From an uncultured Streptococcus sp. (GTDB lineage: Bacteria > Bacillota > Bacilli > Lactobacillales > Streptococcaceae), in the NCBI GenBank assembly GCA_902470035.1, contig CABREZ010000093.1, positions 1-5,315 of the forward strand: DNA of 5,315 bases, written 5' to 3'. Below, piece after piece: positions 1 through 5,315 of the stretch. The position numbers and the translations under genes are program-made. Position 1 is the first letter of the stretch; each line of letters opens with the position of its first letter. Under the pieces are notes generated by a model. It made no database searches, was not told where the DNA came from, and saw only the letters and a program-made list of their open reading frames with translations.

Positions 1-1
1 G

Positions 2-154
2 GACGAACCAACCAACCACTTGGATGTGGATGCCAAAGATGAATTGAAACGGGCTCTGAAAGAGTACAAGGGATCGATTCTCATGGTTTGCCACGAGCCA
101 GATTTCTATGAAGGCTGGATGGACCAAATCTGGGACTTTAATGAATTGACTTAA
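2..154 (+). CDS. ABC-F family ATP-binding protein, C-terminal end (partial)
   Basis: This is the 3' end of a gene that enters from the left edge, with 50 codons visible before TAA at 152-154. The visible protein opens with DEPTNHLD, the Walker B motif plus D-loop typical of the second nucleotide-binding domain of ABC-F proteins. The H-switch histidine follows about 30 residues later in MVCHEPDFYEGW, and the protein ends soon after in WDFNELT. ABC-F proteins are soluble ATPases without membrane domains that act on ribosomes as translation factors or antibiotic-protection factors. Which subgroup this one belongs to cannot be judged from the tail, although the short end after the H-switch argues against a long C-terminal extension. 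It converges on slrA, an arrangement I recall from other streptococci. The family call is firm; the exact role is not. Confidence 0.88.
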   Translation, partial: DEPTNHLDVDAKDELKRALKEYKGSILMVCHEPDFYEGWMDQIWDFNELT

Positions 155-160
155 ACACAA

Positions 161-184
161 AAAGAGAACCGTGTGGCTCTCTTT
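161..184. terminator. Bidirectional intrinsic terminator between ABC-F gene and slrA
   Basis: A hairpin fills the 33-bp gap between the convergent stop codons. AAAGAGA (161-167) pairs with TCTCTTT (178-184). One A-C mismatch and two C-G pairs lie inside, closing a GTGT loop (171-174). On the + strand the stem ends in CTTTT; on the - strand the A-rich left side gives TTTTTGTGTTT after the stem. The single hairpin therefore fits a terminator for both genes. Confidence 0.8.
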
Positions 185-187
185 TAA

Positions 188-1012
188 TTATTTCTTGAAA
201 TCGTAGTCTTTTACGATTTCCATTTTTTCAATTTTGACATCTTCTTTTGGTTTGTCTTTGTCGTCCGTTTCAACTTCGGCAATTTTGTCAACTACATCCA
301 TGCCGTCGATGACTTGTCCAAAGACAGTGTAGTTTCCACCATCAAGAGTAGGGTTTCCACCATTCTTATAGGCTTCGCTGATTTTAGCAGGGAAGCGCTC
401 AGTTGGAAGCTTGCTGGACCAGTCTTCTTTATTTTGGTTAATATAGAATTGGCTACCATTTGTATTTGGTCCAGAATTGGCCATAGCTAAAGCACCACGA
501 AGATTGTAGAGGTAAGGGGAGTATTCATTTTCAAAGCCTGCTCCCGAATCTTTAGAGGTATCTTTTCCTTTCCAAATGGACTCACCACCTGTACCATCTC
601 CTTTAGGATCTCCTGTTTGGATCATAAAGTTATTAATCACGCGGTGGAAGAGGAGACCGTCATAATAACCTTCCTTAGCGTGGGTCAAGAAATTCTCAAC
701 GGCTAAAGGTGCGTATTTCGGAAAGAGCTTAACGGTAATGTCTCCTTTGTTGGTCGTGATTTTCACGACAGCTTCATCTTCAGCAACTTCGTTGGAGAGC
801 TGAGGAAAGACCGCATTTTCATTGGTCATTGCATCTTGGATATCCTTACGAAGCTGATCTAATTTCTTTTGTTCACTAGCATCTACGCTAGAAGTAGTTG
901 ATTGCTTAGTTTCTGAAGCCGAGCTAGAGGATGTCTTAGTATCTGATTGATTAGAGCCACATCCTGCCAAAGCTAAACCGGAAAATACAAGTAGAGCAAT
1001 TAATTTTTTCAT
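188..1012 (-). CDS. slrA: Surface cyclophilin-type peptidyl-prolyl isomerase lipoprotein (SlrA-like)
   Basis: This 274-aa protein is a predicted lipid-anchored cyclophilin that catalyses proline cis-trans isomerisation on the outer face of the membrane and probably helps secreted proteins fold. Residues 1-17 form a signal peptide ending in the lipobox LAGC, with C18 as the lipidated residue. A Ser/Thr-rich tether (about 19-47) and a short charged helix precede the cyclophilin domain (about 82-270). Catalytic signatures are FHRV at 122-125 (R124 matches the catalytic Arg55 of human CypA), FMIQ at 129-132, and GPNTNGSQF at 181-189. An insert of roughly 30 residues follows (about 193-222) before the VFGQV strand. 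The position aligned with CypA Trp121 appears to be Thr222. The start has an AAAGGA ribosome binding site 5 nt upstream (complement of 1018-1023). Length and lipobox match pneumococcal SlrA, a colonisation factor. The family call is near certain; the symbol rests on resemblance and gene neighbourhood. Confidence 0.93.
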   Translation of the reverse strand: MKKLIALLVFSGLALAGCGSNQSDTKTSSSSASETKQSTTSSVDASEQKKLDQLRKDIQDAMTNENAVFPQLSNEVAEDEAVVKITTNKGDITVKLFPKYAPLAVENFLTHAKEGYYDGLLFHRVINNFMIQTGDPKGDGTGGESIWKGKDTSKDSGAGFENEYSPYLYNLRGALAMANSGPNTNGSQFYINQNKEDWSSKLPTERFPAKISEAYKNGGNPTLDGGNYTVFGQVIDGMDVVDKIAEVETDDKDKPKEDVKIEKMEIVKDYDFKK

Positions 1013-1044
1013 ATTAATCCTTTCAACACATTAGTCTATCCTCT

Positions 1045-1073
1045 ATTGTACCTTAATTTTTCATTTGATTCAA
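1045..1073 (-). promoter_or_regulatory. Sigma-A promoter of slrA
   Basis: Read on the - strand, TTGAAT (complement of 1068-1073) is followed after exactly 17 bp by TACAAT (complement of 1045-1050). This is a 4/6 match for -35 and 5/6 for -10. The predicted transcription start is near 1038, giving a leader of about 26 nt before the slrA ATG. No operator-like repeat is evident. Confidence 0.75.
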
Positions 1074-1103
1074 ATCTAGCCTTGGAATGAGGCGATATTC
1101 AGC

Positions 1104-1132
1104 TTGCGGGCCTATGAAAAATAAGGTATGAT
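1104..1132 (+). promoter_or_regulatory. Candidate promoter for the downstream membrane-protein gene
   Basis: TTGCGG (1104-1109) and TATGAT (1127-1132) are separated by 17 bp. The -10 is a 5/6 match, but the -35 only matches in TTG. It would be divergent from the slrA promoter and give a leader of about 105 nt before the ATG at 1245. A second possibility is the extended -10-like TGGGATAAT at 1152-1160, which lacks a -35 box. The choice is tentative. Confidence 0.4.
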
Positions 1133-1244
1133 GAGAGGTGAACTATCTTGTTGGGATAATGAGCATTTTTTAAAACTAACAAAGAAGTTTCTCTTTTTAA
1201 GATAAAATTTGTATCATTCTGTATCAAAAAGTAGGAGCAGGGAA

Positions 1245-2231
1245 ATGAAAAAATGGATTAAGGGACATATAGAATTTATTACGATAGTTACCCTCTTGTT
1301 GATTTTAGCTTCAGTAGTTTTTTATAAGTCAAGCTCTAATCCCTTGCCTAAACATGAATTACCAAAGATTACGTTTGAAAGTCTATCTAAAATGAAGAGG
1401 TCTGATATTCAACTATTCGGGGATAAAAATCAATATGTTCTAGCACCTGCTAATGCCTATTTGAGTGTTGGAAAAAAATATGCCGCTACTTACGAAAGAA
1501 AGCTAGCTGAAGTTTCTGAACGATCTACGACAAATATTCAAATAAAGGGAGAGTATTGGAACTTAATTCTTTATAATTTGGAAAAAGATGATCTACCAGA
1601 GCGAAAGTTGGATCTTTACCGAATTGTTCGTGGTTTTAATAAATACAGTCTGCCAAAAGAACTGTTTGGATTTTACTACCGCAATGGTGTCAGTTATTTC
1701 GGAATAAGATTGGAAGACCTGTCGCACAAAATTCCTACTTTTAAGGATGTATATCTAAATTTAGAAACAGAAAAAATTGAAGATTTTCCAATGGATACTA
1801 AATTTTCTCAGGACTCAGATATTTACACGCTATCCCGTGCAACAAATTTTGATGAAGTCATACACACAAAGAAATATTTAAATCCTGAAAATTCCATAGT
1901 TTCAGGTATTTCATATAATGTAATTTCAGAGAAAGATATCAATCTTTACACTCTTTATCCTGATCTAGAATCAAAAATTATAAGAAAAGGATGGACGCTT
2001 TATATTCGTTCTGATAAGGTCACAGCAGAAGAAGCATTTGAAACTCTGCTTCACTGGTTTGCACCAAAAGGGCAAGACTTTTTGACAGTATATGCCTATA
2101 ATAATGATTTCTCAGTATCTGCTACTCAAATTCATAATAGCCAAGAGGCAAAGGCGTGGTTGGAACAGCATCCGAAACTTCGTGAGGAAATTATGGGAGA
2201 GGAAACCATTGATAAAAAAGAGGAGAAGTAG
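1245..2231 (+). CDS. Hypothetical single-pass membrane protein, 328 aa
   Basis: I do not recognise this family. The start is set at ATG 1245 because AGGAG (1233-1237) lies 7 nt upstream; the upstream TTG at 1209 in the same frame has no ribosome binding site. A short basic N-terminus (MKKWIKGH) is followed by one hydrophobic helix at about 9-27 with no lipobox cysteine, so this is probably a signal-anchor with a large domain of about 300 residues outside the cell. That domain is rich in Tyr, Asp and Lys and alternates predicted strands and helices. A compact C-terminal segment (about 248-312) includes GWTLYIRSDKV and a helix around EEAFETLLHWF. The gene looks more AT-rich than its neighbours, which suggests an accessory gene. 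The stop follows a six-A run (2214-2219); a -1 shift there would add 31 residues (see findings). The next gene starts 88 nt downstream with the same orientation, so co-transcription is likely. Function is unknown. Confidence 0.75.
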   Translation: MKKWIKGHIEFITIVTLLLILASVVFYKSSSNPLPKHELPKITFESLSKMKRSDIQLFGDKNQYVLAPANAYLSVGKKYAATYERKLAEVSERSTTNIQIKGEYWNLILYNLEKDDLPERKLDLYRIVRGFNKYSLPKELFGFYYRNGVSYFGIRLEDLSHKIPTFKDVYLNLETEKIEDFPMDTKFSQDSDIYTLSRATNFDEVIHTKKYLNPENSIVSGISYNVISEKDINLYTLYPDLESKIIRKGWTLYIRSDKVTAEEAFETLLHWFAPKGQDFLTVYAYNNDFSVSATQIHNSQEAKAWLEQHPKLREEIMGEETIDKKEEK

Positions 2232-2306
2232 AGGATGAACAAACGACTAGTAAGATTCAATTGTTCGATTTAGGAGAAGATGAATTCCTTAAAACAAATC
2301 AAGAAT

Positions 2307-2312
2307 AGGAGG
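2307..2312 (+). promoter_or_regulatory. Ribosome binding site overlapping an upstream out-of-frame stop
   Basis: AGGAGG is a perfect Shine-Dalgarno match 7 nt before the ATG at 2320. It shares its first two bases with a TAG (2306-2308) that closes the -1 frame continuing from the preceding gene. Such stop/ribosome-binding-site overlap is usual between true adjacent genes, which is a reason to suspect that the preceding gene originally ended here. Confidence 0.7.
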
Positions 2313-2319
2313 CTACAAG

Positions 2320-3102
2320 ATGGATTATCAAGCACTACGCAAAAACTATAGGCTCTATATTAGATCTGCTGGCTTGTTGGCAATGCTTCTCATTATTTGT
2401 ATTGGCTTCGTGGTCAGAGATACTCTTCTTCAGACTACTGCCCTCTTTTTGGTCCTTGCAGGCTTATTTTTATTTATCCAATGGCTCAAGAAGAGCTACA
2501 CTAACAAGTGCAACACCTTGCTACATGTAGACTTAGATTTAGCTTTTTGGCAGCAATACCTTCAGTTGAACAAGAATGTGAAAAAGGTCATTTCACAGAT
2601 AGATATGAAGCTAACATCGGTCGCCTATTCTTTTATGATGGGAGATTTTTATACTGTCATCAAGGAAGCTAGAGAAGTACTCAGTCAGAAGGAACTACCG
2701 CAGAAATATAAGAACTTTTTTGAAAGTTATCTTATTCGTTCGATTGTGCTGACAGATCCTAATTTGACTAGAGAAGAACTGGAGGGCCGGTTGAATGAAT
2801 TGACCATAACAGACCCAACACTAGCTGAGAAAACGAAAAAGGTCTGCCTCGCTCTTTATGATTTAACCATTGCGCATCAAAGTAATGATTATTTCGAAGG
2901 CTTAAGCAATGACTTCAAGTACCAGCAGTTGGAAATTATCTACTACCAAGCCTTGAATGCCACTCTTAAAAGAGATAAGCATAGAGCGAAGGAGCTTTTT
3001 CGCAAGTTGATTTCAGAAGATGAGTCGCTCAATATCGTTCGAAAGGCTAAACAATACTTGGAGAACGAGGTCAATCATCTGTGTCCTCTCCAATCGAAAT
3101 AG
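2320..3102 (+). CDS. Hypothetical protein with two membrane helices and helical cytoplasmic domain, 260 aa
   Basis: This family is not recognised. A textbook AGGAGG (2307-2312) sits 7 nt before the ATG. Two hydrophobic helices (about 15-32 and 38-55) form a hairpin. The flanking charges (RKNYRLYIRS before, KKSYTNK after) place both ends in the cytoplasm by the positive-inside rule, with a very short outer loop around VRDTLLQ. The remaining 200 residues look almost wholly alpha-helical. Segments around 101-122 (AYSFMMGDFYTVIKEAREVL) and 208-247 (YYQALNATLKRDKHRAKELF and on) have the spacing of TPR-like helical hairpins, suggesting a protein-interaction role rather than an enzyme; this is an inference from pattern only. 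It follows the single-pass membrane protein gene in the same direction, and the two may act together at the membrane. Confidence 0.75.
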   Translation: MDYQALRKNYRLYIRSAGLLAMLLIICIGFVVRDTLLQTTALFLVLAGLFLFIQWLKKSYTNKCNTLLHVDLDLAFWQQYLQLNKNVKKVISQIDMKLTSVAYSFMMGDFYTVIKEAREVLSQKELPQKYKNFFESYLIRSIVLTDPNLTREELEGRLNELTITDPTLAEKTKKVCLALYDLTIAHQSNDYFEGLSNDFKYQQLEIIYYQALNATLKRDKHRAKELFRKLISEDESLNIVRKAKQYLENEVNHLCPLQSK

Positions 3103-3110
3103 GAATCACC

Positions 3111-3210
3111 CTACATAATAGGATGTTTTCAAATGAAGTTTTAATTAGTTCAAGAGAGAGATGATCAAAATGGAGAAACAGATGCCTACTATTTCAGATA
3201 TATTATGTAG
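3111..3210. repeat. 10-bp inverted repeat pair spanning the SAP-like gene leader
   Basis: CTACATAATA at 3111-3120 is the exact reverse complement of TATTATGTAG at 3201-3210, with 80 bp between. In RNA they could form a 10-bp AU-rich stem enclosing the candidate ATG starts at 3170 and 3182. The right arm overlaps the point where the reading frame seems to break. It may be chance, since the arms are AT-rich. Confidence 0.4.
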
Positions 3211-3217
3211 ATCATGA
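3170..3217 (+). other. Displaced 5' coding segment of the SAP-like gene (probable frameshift remnant)
   Basis: A 15-codon reading frame (MEKQMPTISDILCRS, stop TGA 3215-3217) ends one base before the GTG start of the next frame. It has two ATGs: 3170, with a purine-rich GAGAGAG at 3154-3160, and 3182, with GGAG at 3172-3175, 6 nt away. In the frame of the downstream gene the same DNA reads IYYVDHEVEPYIS just before and across the GTG, which looks like natural protein. Removing one base near 3200-3203 would join MEKQMPTISD to this stretch. Alternatively it is a tiny leader peptide translationally coupled to the GTG. Confidence 0.5.
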
Positions 3218-3218
3218 G

Positions 3219-3713
3219 GTGGAACCCTATATTTCGCCTGATAGGGATTTGGTAGCTTGGTTGGTGGACCCTAAGCCCGTTTCGAAGAGAAACATGGAGC
3301 TCCTCCAAGACGGCTTACTTGCGGGGGATATCGTACTCTTGTGGCGGATCAACTTTGGAACGTTTACGACAGAGACTTGGTTTCCTAAGTACTTTGAATA
3401 CACCTATGGGATTCATGCGCCGGAACATGTGAAAGTTTTGGTAGATAAGGGGTATACCTATATCGAATCAGCTTTTGATTCGCTGGACCACATCAATGCG
3501 ACCATGAAAAAAGCCATTCTCAAAAAGAAAGGAGACGTGGGCTTGTCCAAGATGAAAGCGGCCAATTTGAACCAAGCTCTGGCTAATCACTTTACAGAAG
3601 AAGAGCTAGCACAACAGTTCTCGGTTCGGGGCTATCAGTTGACGGCGAAAGGAAAGCAAGCCTTGGAAGAGCATCAAGCCATCATCGACCGGCATCCTAA
3701 GAAAAATCTATAA
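3219..3713 (+). CDS. SAP-domain-like hypothetical protein, possibly 5'-truncated by a frameshift
   Basis: From GTG 3219 the frame gives 164 aa. The sequence resembles, from memory, streptococcal proteins annotated as SAP-domain-containing. The SAP-like helix-extended-helix segment lies at about 97-122 (MKKAILKKKGDVGLSKMKAA and on), a fold that in other proteins binds nucleic acid. Conserved-looking blocks are KPVSKRNMELLQDGLLAGD (19-37), a Trp/Phe-rich WFPKYFEYTYG (54-64) and a basic end, DRHPKKNL. There is no signal peptide or membrane segment, so it is cytoplasmic. The GTG start has no proper ribosome binding site, and the frame stays open upstream to 3165 with protein-like sequence just before the GTG (YYVDHE). 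The true start is therefore probably the ATG at 3170 or 3182 in another frame. The gene may be a pseudogene in this strain, or the window may carry a sequencing error. DNA binding is an inference only. Confidence 0.6.
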   Translation: MEPYISPDRDLVAWLVDPKPVSKRNMELLQDGLLAGDIVLLWRINFGTFTTETWFPKYFEYTYGIHAPEHVKVLVDKGYTYIESAFDSLDHINATMKKAILKKKGDVGLSKMKAANLNQALANHFTEEELAQQFSVRGYQLTAKGKQALEEHQAIIDRHPKKNL

Positions 3714-3715
3714 GT

Positions 3716-3738
3716 AACAGTATCTGAGTGGTACTGTT
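3716..3738 (+). terminator. Intrinsic terminator after the SAP-like gene
   Basis: AACAGTA (3716-3722) pairs with TACTGTT (3732-3738), extended inward by a T-G and a C-G pair around a TGAGT loop. The 3' arm runs into TTTTCTTGTTGCTTT. It starts 2 nt after the TAA at 3711-3713 and separates the accessory group from ftsK. Confidence 0.75.
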
Positions 3739-3774
3739 TTCTTGTTGCTTTCGTAAATCGCAGAAAAGGATTTT

Positions 3775-3792
3775 ACTAGAGAACTAGTCTAG
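3775..3792. repeat. CTAG cluster with small inverted repeat in the ftsK promoter
   Basis: ACTAG (3775-3779) and CTAGT (3784-3788) form a 5-bp inverted repeat around AGAA. A third CTAG lies at 3789-3792 inside TCTAGA. The cluster occupies the expected -35 position of the ftsK promoter and could be a protein-binding site, although no known regulator motif is recognised in it. Confidence 0.35.
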
Positions 3793-3797
3793 AAATG

Positions 3798-3806
3798 TGG
3801 TATAAT
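3798..3806 (+). promoter_or_regulatory. Extended -10 promoter of ftsK
   Basis: TGGTATAAT matches the extended -10 consensus TGnTATAAT perfectly. No -35 hexamer is found at 16-18 bp upstream (AGAGAA at the 17-bp position), which extended -10 promoters can tolerate. The region where a -35 would lie (3775-3792) instead carries three CTAG tetranucleotides. The -10 ends only 7 nt before the ftsK ATG. Confidence 0.75.
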
Positions 3807-3813
3807 AAAGGTT

Positions 3814-5315
3814 ATGGCAAATAATAATCAATCAAAAAAAACACGGTCGACAAGACGACTGTCTAAAGCAGAAATAGAAAGAAAAAAAGCAATTCGCCGA
3901 ATGATCATGACGATTGTCTTAACTCTCGTCTTCATTTTCGCCTTTTTACGATTAGGAGCCTTAGGCTTAGTGACCTACAACCTTATCCGGCTCTTGGTAG
4001 GTAGTCTGGCTTACGTAGCGATGACGGCTGTTATTGTCTACCTCTTCTTTTTCAAATGGATTGAGAAGCATGAGGGAACCTTGTCTGGCTTTTTAAGTCT
4101 TTTTGCAGGCTTGCTACTGATCTATCAAGCTTACTTTGTCTCCCTCTTGAAACTTGAAGGCTCTTCTTTAGGGCCAACCCTATCACGTATTTTAGGGGAC
4201 CTCGTGCACCTTCGCGTCTCTTCTTTTGCAGGAGGAGGTTTGCTTGGTGCCATCTTGTACACGCCGATTGCCTTCTTGCTTTCGAACATTGGGACTTACT
4301 TTATTGGAGGTCTCTTGATCGTACTAGGGCTTCTCTTGATGAGCTCTTATTCGGTTTATGACTTGTATGAGCAGGCTGTTGCAGCTTTTCACTCCTTTAT
4401 GGAAAAACGGGAAATTCGTCGTCAAGAGCGCTTTGTCGAGCGTGAAGAGAAGAAGGCTCTTCAAGCAGAAGCCCGCATCGAGCAACTTGTAGAAGCTAGT
4501 CCCGTGAGCACAGAAGGCTATCCTGTAGATCTTGAGACAGGTGAGGTCATAGAACCTGTGATCGAAGCAGAAACGCCTGTAGAGGAGTCCTACCCTCAAA
4601 TCTATCTACCAAATGAAGAGGAAGGCTATTCGGAAGAATGGTCGGAGGACTACCCAGAAGAGATGGAGGAAGTCGCAGAAGAGGAGGATATGGATGAAGA
4701 AGTCACTGTAGACTTCACGCCTAAGGAACTCCTTCAGTACAAGCTTCCAACCATTGATCTCTTCGCACCTGACAAGCCGAAAAATCAATCCAAAGAGAAA
4801 AATATCGTTCGCCAGAACATCCGCATTTTGGAAGAAACCTTTGCAAGTTTTAACATCAAGGCGACAGTGGAGCGGGCGGAAATCGGCCCCTCTGTCACCA
4901 AATATGAAGTTAAGCCAGCTGTCGGTGTGCGGGTCAACCGCATCTCCAACCTAGCAGATGATTTGGCCTTGGCCCTAGCAGCCAAGGATGTGCGGATTGA
5001 AGCGCCGATTCCAGGGAAGTCTCTGGTTGGGATTGAAGTGCCCAACTCAGAGATTGCGACCGTTTCCTTCCGTGAATTGTGGGAGCAGTCCAAAACAGAC
5101 CCAGCTAAACTCCTTGAGATTCCTCTTGGGAAGGCTGTAGATGGTTCAGCTCGGACCTTTGATTTGGCCCGGATGCCCCACCTCTTGGTAGCTGGTTCTA
5201 CCGGATCTGGTAAATCGGTTGCGGTTAATGGGATCATTTCGAGTATCTTGATGAAGGCCCGTCCGGACGAAGTCAAATTTATGATGGTCGATCCAAAGAT
5301 GGTGGAGCTTTCTGT
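3814..5315 (+). CDS. ftsK: DNA translocase FtsK/SpoIIIE family, N-terminal two thirds (partial)
   Basis: FtsK is a division-septum, membrane-anchored ATP-driven motor that pumps chromosomal DNA away from the closing septum. The frame is open from ATG 3814 to the window edge (500 codons plus 2 bases). By family length (about 770 aa in pneumococcus, from memory) roughly a third is missing, including Walker B and the DNA-reading gamma domain. Order seen: a basic N-terminal tail (1-29); hydrophobic segments at about 31-48, 56-80, 90-112 and 138-176 (four or five helices); a charged, likely coiled-coil stretch (196-228); a Glu/Asp-rich linker (about 252-299); the alpha part of the motor from about 330; Walker A GSTGSGKS at 461-468; and MVDPKMVEL at 491-499. 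The start agrees with the streptococcal MAN-type N-terminus. There is no ribosome binding site at normal spacing: AAAGG ends 2 nt before the ATG, and the promoter geometry suggests a leaderless mRNA. Confidence 0.95.
   Translation, partial: MANNNQSKKTRSTRRLSKAEIERKKAIRRMIMTIVLTLVFIFAFLRLGALGLVTYNLIRLLVGSLAYVAMTAVIVYLFFFKWIEKHEGTLSGFLSLFAGLLLIYQAYFVSLLKLEGSSLGPTLSRILGDLVHLRVSSFAGGGLLGAILYTPIAFLLSNIGTYFIGGLLIVLGLLLMSSYSVYDLYEQAVAAFHSFMEKREIRRQERFVEREEKKALQAEARIEQLVEASPVSTEGYPVDLETGEVIEPVIEAETPVEESYPQIYLPNEEEGYSEEWSEDYPEEMEEVAEEEDMDEEVTVDFTPKELLQYKLPTIDLFAPDKPKNQSKEKNIVRQNIRILEETFASFNIKATVERAEIGPSVTKYEVKPAVGVRVNRISNLADDLALALAAKDVRIEAPIPGKSLVGIEVPNSEIATVSFRELWEQSKTDPAKLLEIPLGKAVDGSARTFDLARMPHLLVAGSTGSGKSVAVNGIISSILMKARPDEVKFMMVDPKMVELS

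Noticed and set aside
1142..1170. Hairpin TATC-GATA followed by a T-run in the leader of the 328-aa gene, as a possible attenuator
   Set aside because: It has only four base pairs, and several bases separate the stem from the T-run, so the structure would not be stable enough.
1209..1244. Upstream TTG start adding 12 residues to the 328-aa membrane protein
   Set aside because: It has no ribosome binding site, whereas ATG 1245 has AGGAG at 7-nt spacing and yields a normal N-terminus directly before the membrane helix.
2235..2273. Tiny ORF MNKRLVRFNCSI between the two membrane-protein genes
   Set aside because: It is only 12 codons with no stand-alone support. The -1 frame through the same DNA gives a more protein-like tail.
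3103..3128. Possible terminator after the 260-aa gene (CCTA-CATAA-TAGG followed by GTTTT)
   Set aside because: The stem is only 4 bp and AT-rich at the loop, which is too weak to call a terminator.
4324..5276. Long open frames on the - strand (4324-4599, 4606-4788, 4785-5276) and a + strand frame at 4754-4954
   Set aside because: They lie wholly inside ftsK, which has clear conserved motifs in its own frame. They have no ribosome binding sites, and their translations look like low-complexity shadows.

Overview
The window looks like chromosomal DNA of a Streptococcus, most likely a viridans (mitis/sanguinis-type) species. The evidence is a low-GC Firmicute gene style with AGGAGG-type ribosome binding sites, a SlrA-type cyclophilin lipoprotein next to an ABC-F ATPase gene, and a streptococcal FtsK whose N-terminus begins MANNN and whose conserved blocks match, from memory, the pneumococcal protein. 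The species cannot be fixed from this sequence alone.

Left part (1-1073): the last 50 codons of an ABC-F ATPase gene on the + strand converge on slrA, a surface cyclophilin lipoprotein gene on the - strand. A compact hairpin between the two stop codons can terminate transcription from both sides. slrA has a clear sigma-A promoter with 17-bp spacing.

Middle part (about 1100-3740): a + strand accessory group sits between slrA and ftsK. It contains a 328-aa single-pass membrane protein of unknown function, a 260-aa protein with two membrane segments and a helical cytoplasmic tail, and a SAP-like small protein whose 5' end appears frameshifted. No good terminator is visible between these three, so they may be co-transcribed, and a hairpin follows the last one. 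Two features suggest recent reading-frame change. A six-A run just before the stop of the first gene sits ahead of a 31-codon in-frame-like extension in the -1 frame, which ends inside the next gene's ribosome binding site. The conserved-looking N-terminal residues of the SAP-like gene are split between two frames.

Right part (3741-5315): ftsK begins under an extended -10 promoter so close to the ATG that the mRNA is predicted to be leaderless. The gene runs off the window after 500 codons, just past the Walker A motif of the motor domain. The membrane segments, the long acidic linker and the start of the motor are all present. No RNA genes, CRISPR arrays, insertion sequences or phage genes were recognised, and no convincing new defence or other novel system is visible. 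The most useful leads are the two frame disruptions and the leaderless ftsK start.
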